From the NCBI RefSeq assembly GCF_001463705.1, contig NZ_BBWH01000054.1, positions 1-45,133 of the forward strand: a stretch of 45,133 nt of DNA, read 5' to 3'. Positions within the stretch are counted from its first letter, which is position 1. The number at the start of each line of letters is the position of its first letter. Positions 1-9,740 of the stretch are shown one piece after another. The stretch is from Aureimonas sp. AU12. Lineage in GTDB: Bacteria > Pseudomonadota > Alphaproteobacteria > Rhizobiales > Rhizobiaceae. Under the pieces are notes generated by a model. It was not told where the DNA came from. It searched no databases and saw nothing but the letters and a program-made list of their open reading frames with translations. Made by a program: the position numbers and the translations under genes.

Positions 1-714
1 GGGGTGGTTCGGCTTGGTCAGCCGATGCTCGATGGCGTGGACCTCGCAGATCATGTCAAAGCGCATCTGCCGGGACCAGGCGATGTTACGGTTGCGCGGC
101 TGCTCGGCGAACTGGATGCCCTTGTCGGTCAGGATCGTGTGGATCTGATACGGCACGGCTTGCAGCAGGTGTTCGAGGAGCTCCCAGGCTGTTCGCCTGT
201 CGGCTTCATCGACCAGGTGGGTGACGGCGAATTTGCTTGTCCGATCAATGGCGACGAACAGGGTATAGCTTGCCTCCGCCGGTCTGCACCTCGGCGATGT
301 CCAGGTGGAAGAAACCAATGGAATAGCGCTTGAAGCGCTGGCGCTGGGGCTTGTCGCCCTCGACATCTGGCAATCTGGATATGCCGTGCCGCTGAAGGCA
401 GCGATGCAGGCTCGAGCGCGTCAGTGGGGGATCGTCGGCTGTAAAGCGTAGAGGCAGTCATCGAAGGGCAGCAGCGTATGCCGGCGAAAGGCAATCACCA
501 TGGCTTCCTCGGCCTTGGTCAGAACCGTTGAGCGCGGCTCGTTTGGACCTGTCTTCATGTCTTCCAGGGTTTGACGCTTACGCCACTTGGCCACCGTCTT
601 CGGATTGATGCCCAGCTCCCAGCTCAACGTCGCGAGCGAAGCTTTCGATCGCTGTATTGCTGCTCGGATGGCGTGCGTGGTCGTGGCGCTGCCGTGACGA
701 ACCTGTCCCATAGA
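1..714 (-). pseudogene. IS481-family transposase, N-terminal and central part, frameshifted and cut by the window start
   Basis: DDE transposase of the IS481 family, read leftward from the ATG at 714. The N-terminal helix-turn-helix (GINPKTVAKWRKR) is followed by the family segment ending LYALQPTIPH. One base is then missing near 422 and one extra base lies near 262, so the frame is lost and regained. Past these the family pattern continues (HLDIAEVQT, then ILTDKGIQF, then HRLTKPNHP) to position 1. The second acidic motif reads TDKG where TDNG is usual. The rest of the gene, with the last catalytic Glu, is at 44889-45133. The upstream end and its inverted repeat are lost where IS256 begins at about 721. 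It is probably inactive. Confidence 0.85.
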
Positions 715-1249
715 GCCACTGGTAGTGTCCGCGCTGGTGGTGGAAATTCGGACGTCAAACGGTGTGACGGAGGTGGCCACCGGATTGGCCGGCTAAGGTG
801 GAGTTGCGAGACTTCAACCTGACCGGAGAACCCGATGACCGAGGACAGATTACCGCTTGCCGAGCTTCTGGCGAAGGCGGTTACGGCGATTTCCTGCGGA
901 CGATCGCCGAGAGCGTGATGCAGCTCATCATGGAGGCCGACGTGGAGGGCATGATCGGCGCCGGACGACACGAGCGGACGCTGGACCGGGCGACCTATCG
1001 CAACGGCTATCGGGACCGCTCGCTCGACACGCGGCTCGGCTCCTTGCAGCTTCGGATCCCAAAGCTTCGGCAAGGCAGCTACTTTCCGCCGTTCCTGGAG
1101 CCGAGGAAGCTCTCGGAGAAGGCGCTTGTCGCCGTCATTCAGGAGGCCTGGATCAGCGGCGTGTCCACCCGGCGCGTTGACGATCTGGTGCAGGCGATGG
1201 GCCTGTCGGGCATCGGCAAAAGCACGGTCTCGAAGCTCTGCACCCTATC

Positions 1250-1269
1250 GGCAAATGCAAGCATTTGCC
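1250..1269. repeat. Perfect 9-bp-arm palindrome inserted in the IS256 transposase (copy 1)
   Basis: The arms are GGCAAATGC (1250-1258) and GCATTTGCC (1261-1269) around AA. They sit inside about 38 bases that are foreign to the transposase frame, between KLC and DIDERV. The bases after the right arm (1267-1279) repeat 13 bases found at 1201-1213, so part of the insertion is a local copy. The arm core CAAATGC/GCATTTG recurs in the second insertion. Confidence 0.8.
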
Positions 1270-1403
1270 TGTCGGGCATGGGGACATCGACGAGCGCGTC
1301 GGCGGCTTCCTCGATCGACCGCTCGTTGGCGATTGGCCCTATCTCTGGCTGGACGCGACCTACCTGAAGCAGCGCGAGGGCGGGCGCATCGTCTCGGTCG
1401 CCT

Positions 1404-1426
1404 AGCCAAATGCTGTGCATTTGGCT
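1404..1426. repeat. Perfect 10-bp-arm palindrome inserted in the IS256 transposase (copy 2)
   Basis: The arms are AGCCAAATGC (1404-1413) and GCATTTGGCT (1417-1426) around TGT. The insertion interrupts the reading frame between SVA and IIAVAVN and introduces a TAG stop at 1403-1405. The core CAAATGC/GCATTTG is the same as in the palindrome at 1250-1269. Confidence 0.8.
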
Positions 1427-2180
1427 GACATAATCGCCGTGGCCGTCAACACGGACGGTAAGCGCGAGATCGTTGGCCTTCACATCGGCCCTTCGGAAGC
1501 GGAGACCTTCTGGTCGACCTTCCTCAAGAGCCTCGTGCGCCGCGGCTTGTCCGGCGTGAAGCTCGTGATCTCCGATGCCCATGAAGGGCTGAAGGCGGCT
1601 ATTTGCCGGGTGTTCAGCGCCTCTTGGCAGCGCTGCCGAGTCCACTGGATGCGCAACGCCCTGTCCTACGTTCCGAAGGCGCAACAGAGCATGGCGGCAG
1701 CCGCCCTACGCCAGGCCTTCATCCAGCCCGATCGCGCTGGCGCGGCTCAAGCGTTGCGCCACGTCGCTGATCAGCTCCGGGGGAAGTGCCCCAAGCTCGG
1801 GGCTTTCATCGACGACAGCGAGACCGACGTGCTGGCGCATCTGGACTTCCCCAGCCAGCACCGCACCCGGATCCATTCGACCAATTCCCTGGAGCGCCTG
1901 AACAAGGAGGTGAAGCGTCGTGCTGACGTCGTCGGCATCTTCCCGAACGAGGGCTCCATCATCCGCCTCATCGGCGCGGTCCTCCTCGAGGCCAACGACG
2001 AATGGCAGACGCAGAACCGTTACATGCAGACCGAGCCAATGGCCGAACTCATGGCCGCCAGCACCAAGCCCGAAACCGTCCGACTTTCCACCGCAGCCGC
2101 CTGAAACGGAGCCGCTTCAGTTACACACCAATTTCCACCACGTTGACGGACACGACCCAAAAGTGTTTCAGAATGCGAGA

Positions 2181-2345
2181 TCAGGGTTTGGCTCGGGCCG
2201 CCACGACCCGATCCAGCTCCTCGAGCTTGTCGCGCAAGGTCTCAGGCAGATCGTAATCGACCTGGAACCCTGGTTGGCTTTCCAGCACACGACGGATTTG
2301 CTGCTGAAGAGCCTTGTTGGCAAGGGTTTTTGCGAGATCAGACAT
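2181..2345 (-). CDS. Small hypothetical protein (54 aa) between the IS256 copies
   Basis: ATG at 2345, stop TGA at 2181. The protein starts MSDLAKTLANKALQQQIRRV and ends DRVVAARAKP. It is charged and likely helical, with a central aromatic patch (QPGFQVDYDLPETL). I do not recognise the family. The size suggests a regulator or antitoxin but nothing demonstrates this. It lies in about 434 bases of unique sequence between two directly repeated IS256 segments. Confidence 0.35.
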   Translation of the reverse strand: MSDLAKTLANKALQQQIRRVLESQPGFQVDYDLPETLRDKLEELDRVVAARAKP

Positions 2346-2463
2346 GCACTGCTATCCAAGAATTCGCCTCGGTGAGGACGGGCTTGGATGGACAAGGTGT
2401 CGCAGCGTGCTGAGGTTCCCGTCAGGCAAACCGTCAGGTTGCCTTCTCGCAGGACGCAGCCGG

Positions 2464-2492
2464 ATGAAACGGAATTATCAATTCTGTTTCAT
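2464..2492. promoter_or_regulatory. Inverted repeat resembling an operator
   Basis: The 13-bp arms ATGAAACGGAATT and AATTCTGTTTCAT, around ATC, have one mismatch. Symmetry of this size, with short spacing and no T-tract, suits a dimeric repressor site (TetR type, for example) better than a terminator. No adjacent gene makes its role clear. It may be left over from a regulated gene removed by IS activity. Confidence 0.35.
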
Positions 2493-2591
2493 TGAATTTG
2501 CGCTCCGGACCGAACCCTAGAAATCGAGGTTCCATTTCCAGCGCTCTCCGATCGGCAGAGCTTTTCGTGCCGCTGCCCGGCGCTCGAGATA

Positions 2592-3009
2592 GCGCGGCCC
2601 AAGCGTTGCGCCACGTCGCTGATCAGCTTCGTGGGAAGTGCCCCAAGCTCGGGGCTTTCATCGACGACAGCGAGACCGACGTGCTGGCGCATCTGGACTT
2701 CCCCAGCCAGCACCGCACCCGGATCCATTCGACCAATTCTCTGGAGCGCCTGAACAAGGAAGTGAAGCGTCGTGCTGACGTCGTCGGCATCTTCCCGAAC
2801 GAGGGCTCCATCATCCGCCTCATCGGCGCGGTCCTCCTCGAGGCCAACGACGAATGGCAGACGCAGAACCGTTACATGCAGACCGAGCCCATGGCCGAAC
2901 TCATGGCCGCCAGCACCAAGCCCGAAACCGTCCGACTTTCCACCGCAGCCGCCTGAAACGGAGCCGCTTCAGTTACACACCAATTTCCACCACGTTGACG
3001 GACACGACC
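2592..3009 (+). pseudogene. Partial second copy of IS256 (C-terminal third of the transposase and right end)
   Basis: This stretch is nearly identical to 1740-2157, offset by 852 bases with only a few substitutions. It encodes the transposase C-terminus from AQALRHVADQL to the same stop and carries the same right terminal repeat. The transposase N-terminus is missing, so it is a dead remnant. Together with the longer copy it forms a direct repeat of about 418 bp. Confidence 0.85.
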
Positions 3010-3427
3010 GAGCCTCCTTCCAATTCGAGGAAAGGATCTCACCATCAAACCCTGAGATCAAACACCTAGTAGGCATGAATACGTATCGATTCAGATGCTG
3101 ACTAAGAACACGACTGATTCCTCATCCAAAAATTAATTTGAATGCCACTTCACACCACTCCATTCCACACCGCAGCTGCCGTAGAATAACGCTTGGACGT
3201 TGCACAACTTCATGATGTTTGCTTACACGCTAAGGTATTTCCTCAGCCAATTTTTCTTGTCTTTCATCTTTGCAAATGTCTTCATGCAACAATAGAACAA
3301 ATCTTGATGCTGCTTGTCCGCAATAATAATTTGATAAGCATACCTTACTCAGATAATTTCATCGCTTTAATCATTTTTTTTACATTGAAAAATAAAAGGA
3401 GAGGTAGTCCTTGTCGGGAGATGTTCG
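3010..3427. other. AT-rich spacer upstream of the chemoreceptor
   Basis: About 420 bases with no convincing gene. The second half (about 3290-3400) is clearly AT-richer than its surroundings and includes a run of eight T. It probably holds the promoter and leader of the chemoreceptor gene. I could not pick out a clear -35/-10 pair. Confidence 0.4.
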
Positions 3428-5461
3428 ATGAAAATTCGTATTGGTATGAAACTTGGTGCCAGCTTTGTCGCCATTTTGGCAGCCACTGCGGCGATCGGCT
3501 ACCTGAGTTATGGGGCACTGGCCAGTGCCGAGCAGACGATCTTGGACTTTGCCAATCGTCCCTTCCAGCAAGTGCAGGGTCTCGGAGGCATCCAGACCGG
3601 TATCGCACGGGCCCGCATCTCGGGGCGTGCTATTCTGATCAACGGTGATCCGGCAGCTCGAGAAGGCGATCTTCGGCAGTACCGCGAGGCTTGGAAACTG
3701 GTGGACGAGCAACTGACTCGCTACACGAACGCCGTCGTGACCGACTCCGGTCGTGCCGCTATCGCGGGCCTTCGCCCGCAGATCGATGGTCTACGCGGCG
3801 TAATGGACGTCGCAATAACCGCGGCACAGGCAGTTGATCCCGACGAGGCAGTGAAGGCGAACCGAACTGCAAGCGAAGGGCTTGCTCGTTTCGATCGCGC
3901 TGTCGCAGATCTTGGCGCCAATGCTCTGCCGCAGTTCGCCGATCGCATCGAATTGTTGCAACTACCTGCCTTGCGGGCTGCATTGGCGATGATGACGGCA
4001 GTTGTGGAATTGGACGAGGGAGCCATGAACACCGCAAAAGCTGAAGTGGCCCGACAAGCCATGCTACTTGAAGAAAAAATCAATCTTCTTCGCCCGCAAC
4101 TGGCAGCTAGCGAGATGGATCGTTTGAATGCAGCGGCGACGCAGTGGTCACGGCTGCATTCAGAACTAGACTCTCTCGTCGCGAAAACGATGGAGCGACG
4201 CTATGAGACAGCAGTTGCTGCCTTCAAGGCACAAGTTGAGCCAGCCAACACACTGCGAGATAGCGTCGCCCAACTCAACGAACGTGCCGGGAACGTTGCT
4301 AACGGCTTCGTTGGTGACATTAGTAATTCTATCGCTTCGTCCAACCGAACCCTTCTCCTTCTCTTGAGTGGGGCTATCATGGCTGGGCTGGGACTTGCGA
4401 CATGGATGTCTCTGTCGATCGCACGGCGCCTTCGCCGCTCAGCCGATTTGGCGGTGGCGATTGGTTCAGGTGACTTGGCTCAGAACCTGAACGCCAAGGG
4501 CACTGACGAGATCGCGGATCTGCAGCGGGCTATGGCCGCGATGACGGAGAAGCTTCGAGAGATAGTCCTCGACGTGCAATCGTCGGCCCAGCAGGTTGCG
4601 TCCGGATCAACCCAATCAGCGGCGACCGCCGAGCAGCTATCGTCGGGCTCAACAGAACAGGCGGCGGCGTCTGAAGAAGCGTCGGCGGCGATTGAAGAGA
4701 TGACAGCCAACCTGCGCCAGACGTCCGAGAATGCGTTGCAAGGCGAGCGCATCTCCCAGGAGGCTTCGGAGAAGGCGCGCCGCGGCGGCGAGGCGGTGGC
4801 CCGTTCGGTTGAGGCTGTTCGCACGATCTCGGATCGTATCAGGATCGTTCAAGAAATTGCTAGACAGACCGACCTTCTGGCGCTCAATGCCGCGATCGAG
4901 GCGGCTCGTGCTGGTGCGCACGGGAAGGGTTTTGCGGTCGTTGCATCGGAAGTGCGCAAGCTTGCGGAACGCTCGCAGGAAGCAGCTGTCGAGATCGCCA
5001 GATTGTCTGATGAAACCTTGTCGGTAACCGACGAAGCGGGCCGTATGCTAGAATCACTGGTACCCGATATTGAGCGGACGGCGGAGCTTGTCTCCGAAAT
5101 TTCGGCGGCATGCCGAGAGCAGTCTGTCGGCGCCGATCAAATCAATCAAGCGATCGTTCAGCTCGATCAGGTCACTCAATCGAATGCCGGTGCAGCCAAC
5201 GAAATGTCCGCCACCGCTGTACAGCTATCGACAGAAGCCTCGCGCTTGAGCGAACGCGCCAGCTTCTTCCAGACTGGAAATCTAGCGGGCACCGGTTTTG
5301 TGTCGCAAAAGGCCGGCGGAAGAGAAACCGTACACGCTCTCCAGGAACGAGTGAGTTCTCTCAACGCCGATAACGTTGCCAAGACGCGGCAGCCTGCTTC
5401 GGGGCGTGAGAAAGGCTTGGAACTGGAGTTTGATGGCCGCTTCGAACGTCGGAGCGCGTAA
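3428..5461 (+). CDS. Methyl-accepting chemotaxis protein
   Basis: Transmembrane chemoreceptor of 677 aa that would signal through CheW/CheA. TM1 lies at about residues 8-30 and a helical periplasmic sensor region at 31-305. TM2 is at about 308-330, a HAMP linker at 331-384, then the methyl-accepting signalling domain. The hairpin tip is unmistakable ([20 protein letters not shown] at 477-496, then [16 protein letters not shown]). The first Asn of the classical QTNLLALNAA is Asp here, as in many alphaproteobacterial receptors. The start at 3428 is preceded by GGGAG; an ATG seven bases earlier is out of frame. The ligand is unknown. No other chemotaxis gene is in the window, so it would have to work with chromosomal Che proteins. 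Confidence 0.93.
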   Translation: MKIRIGMKLGASFVAILAATAAIGYLSYGALASAEQTILDFANRPFQQVQGLGGIQTGIARARISGRAILINGDPAAREGDLRQYREAWKLVDEQLTRYTNAVVTDSGRAAIAGLRPQIDGLRGVMDVAITAAQAVDPDEAVKANRTASEGLARFDRAVADLGANALPQFADRIELLQLPALRAALAMMTAVVELDEGAMNTAKAEVARQAMLLEEKINLLRPQLAASEMDRLNAAATQWSRLHSELDSLVAKTMERRYETAVAAFKAQVEPANTLRDSVAQLNERAGNVANGFVGDISNSIASSNRTLLLLLSGAIMAGLGLATWMSLSIARRLRRSADLAVAIGSGDLAQNLNAKGTDEIADLQRAMAAMTEKLREIVLDVQSSAQQVASGSTQSAATAEQLSSGSTEQAAASEEASAAIEEMTANLRQTSENALQGERISQEASEKARRGGEAVARSVEAVRTISDRIRIVQEIARQTDLLALNAAIEAARAGAHGKGFAVVASEVRKLAERSQEAAVEIARLSDETLSVTDEAGRMLESLVPDIERTAELVSEISAACREQSVGADQINQAIVQLDQVTQSNAGAANEMSATAVQLSTEASRLSERASFFQTGNLAGTGFVSQKAGGRETVHALQERVSSLNADNVAKTRQPASGREKGLELEFDGRFERRSA

Positions 5462-5613
5462 GGTAGGACCCATTGATGGGAGTGATCGGCCCTCACTGAA
5501 TGGTCCGTCAGAATGTTAGGTGTTTGATCCCCGGCTTTGGCGGCGCCATCTTTACGTAGGAGATGTCCGCACCCTCTCAACCGACAGGCTTATGCTGGCA
5601 TGGGCCGAAAGCC

Positions 5614-6330
5614 CATTTCTGGTTCGGACCGGTCGCCGCGAAGTCCTGATCCAGGAGGTTCGGCGCGATCGGGAAGGCGGGAAGGCTGTCGGTGGTGCGC
5701 TGGAAGCGCCGCTTCTTCCCGGCTTTCATACCGTTCTGGCGCATCAGACGGGCAACGCGCCGGCGCCCGATCGGCAAGACAGCGTCGCGGAGCTCGTGCA
5801 CCATGCGCGGGCTGCCATAGGTCCCATTCGACAGGGCAAAGGCTGCCCGAACGTAGGCGAGCAGCATCAACTCGGTACGCTGACGGTGACAAGCCGGACG
5901 CTTCTTCTAAGCGAAGTAGCCGTTCGAACTGACGCCGAGGACCTTGCACAGGCGCTGGACAAGGAAATTCTTCTTCGCCGCGTAGATGAGACGGAACCTC
6001 ATCAACTTCCCTCCTTGGCGAAAAGTCGCGGCCCTCTTCAGGATCTCGCGCTCTTGGCGAAGGAACTCGTCTCGAGCCGCAGCCGCAGCCGCTTCAGCTC
6101 GGCCGCCATGTCCTCTTGGCGCTCGGGAGGCGGCGCTTCCAAATCACACTGCTGACGCTTGTCGAGCCGGCGGCGCAACGTCGAACGTCCGATGCCAAGG
6201 TCCTCGGCGATCTCACGCTATGTGCGCCCGCTCGTCTCCATCAGACGAATGGCCTCTGCCTCGAACTCATTGCCGAACCGGCGCTGCGGCTTGCGCCTGA
6301 AATGCTCCTCTTTTCTTGCGAAGAACTCCA
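5614..6330 (-). pseudogene. IS3-family transposase remnant (orfA and 5' part of orfB)
   Basis: Read from about 6330 leftward. The orfA part carries RRKPQRRFGNEFEAEAIRLM, then SGRT, a TAG where Gln is usual, then REIAEDLGIGRSTLRRRLDK. The orfB part has NFLVQRLCKVLGVSSNGYF, another TAG, then YGSPRMVHELRD and GRRRVARLMRQNGMKAGKKR, and stops matching the family at about PNQKW (near 5616). The DDE core is therefore missing. It has several in-frame stops and no detectable end repeat. It abuts the DUF2493 remnant and may have disrupted it. Confidence 0.75.
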
Positions 6331-6348
6331 CTTTCCAAGCCAAGTCCA

Positions 6349-6760
6349 GGCGGCACTTTCACCGAAGCCCGCAACGCCTCCGAGACTATGCGCGACCTCG
6401 CCGCCCAGCACTACGATGCGATAATCGATTCACCCTGGCTGCCCCGCACCGGCTCCAAAGCCTCCCACGTTAACGTCATCAGCGCCATAATCCAGTCGCG
6501 TGACTTCCTTACCGCCAAGGCCCGGTCCGAGAACGAGTTGCACTAACCCAACCTGCACCAAGATCCGCTTCGCCGGCGGCGCCGACTTCAACGACCACGA
6601 CCTGATCTAGACGAAGCTCGACACGGTCCGCAGGCGCTACCCCGACACGGTTCTGATGCACGGTGGCAGCCCCACCGGTGCGGACCTGATCGCCGCCCAA
6701 TTGACTGCCAACTGCAAGGCCAGGAAGCTCGGCATGACGGTGGTGCGGGTTGGGGGCTGA
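6349..6760 (+). pseudogene. DUF2493 (SLOG-like) protein remnant
   Basis: DUF2493 proteins are common hypothetical genes of alphaproteobacterial plasmids and belong to the SLOG nucleotide-binding group. The first frame reads MRDLAAQHYDAIIDSPWLPR and SRDFLTAKARSE, then stops at TAA near 6544. A frame change follows with IRFAGGADFNDHDLI, a TAG, then TVLMHGGSPTGADLIAAQL to the stop at 6758-6760. The FAGGADFNDH and HGGSPTGAD blocks are the domain's glycine-rich signatures. With a frameshift, an internal stop and a missing N-terminus it is not functional. Confidence 0.65.
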
Positions 6761-7090
6761 CGCCCTTTCTTCCGTTCCCGGCCAGAACCGCCGTCGGTCC
6801 GACTTTCCGTCTAACGTTCACTCTGATCGTCTCATAATGACCACGCCCCAAAGCTTACGGTTATCTTAGTATACAAGCATTCCATAACAGAAAAAGCGCA
6901 ATCAGCGGGGGAGGATGCGGTATACGACTTCCTTTTGATTGAAACGTAAATTATTGCAAGCCTAACATATAGAGTCATATCTATTAAAAAAGCAAAATAC
7001 TGAATGCCATTTAATTGTTTTAGTTGATGACATCTGATACGAAGCCAAACGGCGTGAAATATCTCGTCGTTTTTTATTTGACCATAGTGC
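6761..7090. other. AT-rich spacer without a recognisable gene
   Basis: About 330 bases, AT-rich from about 6830 on. An open frame on the minus strand (6832-7092) has no recognisable features and poor composition. I see no terminator or repeat here. Confidence 0.4.
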
Positions 7091-7330
7091 ATGGCATTCG
7101 CGCCACGTGTAAAATTGAGCGCTTTTACAATGCCTGTTTGCTTTCTTTATCTCGTCCGTAAGTTTGAAGCAGAGGCTGGCATGGCGTCGATTGATCGCCT
7201 TCTCAAGACTGGGGGCGAGGAAGCAGAGGAAATCTTAGCAGATTGCCTGCTCAGGACATTTATCCAACGCTCTGATACGGAGGGATATGTCAGCCTGACA
7301 CCGCTTGGTGTTCGACTAACAAGCGACTGA
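7091..7330 (+). CDS. Small hypothetical protein (79 aa or shorter)
   Basis: Open frame ending at the TGA at 7330, with possible starts at 7091, 7133 and 7181. The last half (IDRLLKTGGEEAEEILADCL, then GYVSLTPLGVRL) looks like the tail of a small winged-helix protein: a helix followed by a beta-wing with the xLTPLGxRL pattern. No family is recognised. It may be a remnant, since it lies between dead IS elements. Confidence 0.35.
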   Translation: MAFAPRVKLSAFTMPVCFLYLVRKFEAEAGMASIDRLLKTGGEEAEEILADCLLRTFIQRSDTEGYVSLTPLGVRLTSD

Positions 7331-7489
7331 CGAATGGCGACCGTTATCTTATGTGAAATGTTCGATACTCCCGACCAGCTGACGTGAAAGGATATACCGA
7401 TACAGCTTCTCTTCGCCCTCGATATGCAAAGGGCGCGAAGCCCTACCGCCAATATAGCGCTGACGAAAACCCGTGACACAGCAAGCCGA

Positions 7490-8158
7490 GGGTCGATGAC
7501 CAGCGGGTTCTGAGCGGCATCATCTTGTCAATTGCAACGGGCTGTGCTCACCAAAGGACTATGGTCCCGCCGAGACGTTGTACAATCGCTGGAAACGCTG
7601 GGGCGTGATGGGGATCTTCGTGCGCATGATGGAAGGGCTGGCTGCCGCGGGGGCCGAGCAGAAGACGGTGATGATCGACGCGACCTGCCTGAAGGCCCAC
7701 CGCGCGGCATCGAGCCTACGGGTTAAAAAAAGGGGCTTGGACGACTGATCGGCCGCACTAAGGGCGGCATGAACACCAAGCTCCACGCCGTCACGGATAT
7801 AAACGGTCGCGCCTTGAGTTTCTACATGACCGCTGGGCAGGTCAGCGATTATACAGGTGCGGCAGCTTTGCTGGACGATTTGCCGAAGGCGCAATGGCTG
7901 CTCGGCGATCATGGTTACGACGCCGCTCGGTTCCAAGATGCCTTGGAGGCAAACGGCATCCAGGCCTGCATTCCCGGTCACAAATCGCGGATTGAGCCCG
8001 TTAAATACGACAAGCGCCGCTACAGACACCATAGCCGCATGGAGAACATGTTCTGACGTCTGAAGGACTGGCGACGCGTCGCCACCCGTTACGGTCAGTG
8101 TCCGATGGTCTTCTTCTCCGCCATCGCGCTCGCAGCTACCGTCCTATTCTAGCTCTGA
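7490..8158 (+). pseudogene. IS5-family (IS427-like) transposase remnant
   Basis: The sequence follows the two-frame IS427-type transposase: LYNRWKRWGVMGIFVRMMEG, then MIDATCLKAHRAASS (first Asp), GMNTKLHAVTD, LLGDHGYDAARF (second Asp), PVKYDKRRYRHHSRMENMF, then a TGA where Gly is usual, RLKDWRRVATRY and FFSAIALAATVLF, and a TAG in place of Trp. The first segment is in a different frame from the second, and the N-terminus is incomplete. Right of the gene, GAGTCCTGACCCTAG resembles an IS427-type terminal repeat; its partner on the left is not visible. Confidence 0.75.
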
Positions 8159-8217
8159 TCAACGAGTCCTGACCCTAGCCATCCGTGCTGAAATTCAGGG
8201 GGTCACGCCAGAGGCGA

Positions 8218-9408
8218 CTAAGCTTGCATCGCCGTCGAAATCATAACCTCCGATTCGTAGGGAGTTCGGCAGACCTTGTTGCGCCCATTTCGTTTGGCAT
8301 CATAGAGTGCGCCATCGGCGCGCCGCGTTGCCGGCTCGAAATGGGTTAAAGCGGGCGGCATCTCGCTGATCCCGATGCTGATGGTGATCCGAATTGGCTT
8401 TCCATTCGGCAGGAGAAAGGGTTCAGCCTCGATGACCTGGCGCAACTGTTCGGCAATGGCTGCCATCGGGCCAGTGCCGACATCCGGCAGGACCGCCAGG
8501 AACTCTTCGCCACCCCAACGTGCCACGATATCGTGCTTTCTTAGGGCCTCACTCAGCCGCTGTGCGAAGGTGATGAGCACCGCATCCCCCGCCTCGTGCC
8601 CATGTGTGTCGTTGATCGACTTGAAATGATCGATGTCGGCCATCAGAATGCCGGCGAATTCCCGGCCAGTAGAGCGCTCTAGGCGCCGTGCGAGCGCTGC
8701 CTGAAACCCGCGACGATTGACGAGACCCGTCAACGGGTCGGTCGCGGCGATCTGCTCGAGCATGAGGACCGCGTGCTCCTTGGCCATGGCGATATAGCCG
8801 AAGTAGACAAGGATCCCGGACGCCTGATCGACGATCATGGAGATCATCGCGCTTTCGGTCGAGTTCATCGGAATGTCGGTACCCAGCAGCATCACGAGCG
8901 TCGCCGACAGCGTCAATGCATAAAGGGAAAGCGTTGCAGACACGATGTAGGCCGACCAGAGACGCTGTTCAGGCTTGCGGCGTACCGCTTCGACCGCACC
9001 CACGCCCGCATAAACGGCCATCAGGACGAAGACGCTCGCGAGCGCTGACCGCATCGGAACGCCGACTACCAGCGCTGTGACATAGGCGATACCCGGCAGG
9101 GCGATCATGGACATCACGATCGCGGGAGCGATCCTGCGCTGGTTGAAAAGGCGCAGCCCGCTCCATGATAAGATGAGGCTGGCAGCGTAGCACGTATAGA
9201 TGATCAACGCCTCGCCGGACGTGAGCCATCGGGTCGGCGGAACGGCAGCCATTAACGCCGATCCGATCATGGAAGTCAGGATCGCGCCGATCCAGTGCCA
9301 CAGACACAATTCGCGCGGTTGCCGCAGGGCGACGACCAGGAACACGACGAGGTAGGCGCCGCGACTGAGCGCACTCGACAGATGCAGCGTCTCGAGATCA
9401 AAAGGCAT
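8218..9408 (-). CDS. Membrane-bound diguanylate cyclase (GGDEF domain)
   Basis: Makes cyclic di-GMP from two GTP. Residues 1-210 are hydrophobic and contain about six transmembrane helices, a sensory module of unknown ligand. The GGDEF domain follows at about 220-385. The signature is GGEEF at 299-303, with the metal/substrate segment DIDHFKSIND at 258-267. An RKHD sequence at 290-293 sits five residues before the signature, the position of the RxxD inhibitory site, so product inhibition is likely. No EAL domain is attached. The gene is divergent from the OmpW-like gene across an AT-rich 330-base region. Confidence 0.93.
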   Translation of the reverse strand: MPFDLETLHLSSALSRGAYLVVFLVVALRQPRELCLWHWIGAILTSMIGSALMAAVPPTRWLTSGEALIIYTCYAASLILSWSGLRLFNQRRIAPAIVMSMIALPGIAYVTALVVGVPMRSALASVFVLMAVYAGVGAVEAVRRKPEQRLWSAYIVSATLSLYALTLSATLVMLLGTDIPMNSTESAMISMIVDQASGILVYFGYIAMAKEHAVLMLEQIAATDPLTGLVNRRGFQAALARRLERSTGREFAGILMADIDHFKSINDTHGHEAGDAVLITFAQRLSEALRKHDIVARWGGEEFLAVLPDVGTGPMAAIAEQLRQVIEAEPFLLPNGKPIRITISIGISEMPPALTHFEPATRRADGALYDAKRNGRNKVCRTPYESEVMISTAMQA

Positions 9409-9740
9409 GACGCGCGATCCATCTTGATCGTTTGATGCTGAAAAGTATGCGCTCTGGGAAGTCCTAGCACGCTTCAGGCTTCCGTTCGTTTCGGACTTAC
9501 AGCCTCCACCGGAACAGCGCTTGCCATCAACGACCTTGAGTGCATCACAGAATTTTCAATATCACGTAAATATCCATAGATTAAATTTTATATCAAATAC
9601 ATTTTGATGTTACGATTAGTAAGTTATAAATACGATGTATTAATGCGATGTAGATACGACAAATTTAGACCATTGCTATAAGCGTTACCAAGCTTTTTAG
9701 CTTGTAAAGTTGACGAATGAATTGTGCAGGATGTGTCGAA
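9409..9740. promoter_or_regulatory. AT-rich divergent promoter region with two palindromes
   Basis: Shared upstream region of the diguanylate cyclase and the OmpW-like gene. Two perfect short palindromes are visible: ATCAAA/TTTGAT around TACAT at 9592-9608, and CAAGCT/AGCTTG around TTTT at 9689-9704, about 36 bases before the ompW-like start. Either could bind a regulator. The first has the half-sites of an FNR box in reversed order, so I do not call it an FNR site. Confidence 0.4.

Larger units (their letters stand above)
835..2104 (+). pseudogene. IS256-family (mutator-type) transposase, broken by a frameshift and two palindromic insertions
   Basis: The start is the ATG at 835, with GGAGA about 7 bases upstream. 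Familiar segments are VMQLIMEADVEGMIGAGRHE, RNGYRDR, LRIPKLRQGSYFP, WLDATYLK (first Asp), VISDAHEGLKAA (second Asp) and the C-terminal STNSLERLNKEVKRR (catalytic Glu). Three lesions break it: one base missing near 886, about 38 extra bases at 1242-1282, and about 24 extra bases at 1403-1426 that bring in a TAG stop. Removing all three gives a 402-residue protein, the usual IS256 length, so the lesions are secondary. The two insertions are listed separately. Confidence 0.85.
721..2157 (+). mobile_element. IS256-family insertion sequence
   Basis: Element of about 1.44 kb. Its ends are imperfect inverted repeats: the left begins GGTAGTGTCC and the right, read inward from 2157, begins GGTCGTGTCC, and both share the inner block TGGTGGAAATT. 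I see no matching target duplication in the bases outside. The left end lies only about 7 bases from the start codon of the IS481 transposase, so IS256 either inserted into that element or a deletion joined them. A second partial copy of the right third lies at 2592-3009. Confidence 0.8.

Noticed and set aside
1250-1426. Rickettsia-type palindromic elements within a coding gene
   Set aside because: Those are far longer and inserted in frame. Here the insertions break the frame and are about 38 and 24 bases, so I describe them without that name.
6832-7092. Minus-strand frame of 86 codons
   Set aside because: AT-rich spacer with no ribosome site and no recognisable features.
9592-9608. FNR/FixK box
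   Set aside because: The half-sites are in reversed order (ATCAAA...TTTGAT), not TTGAT-N4-ATCAA.
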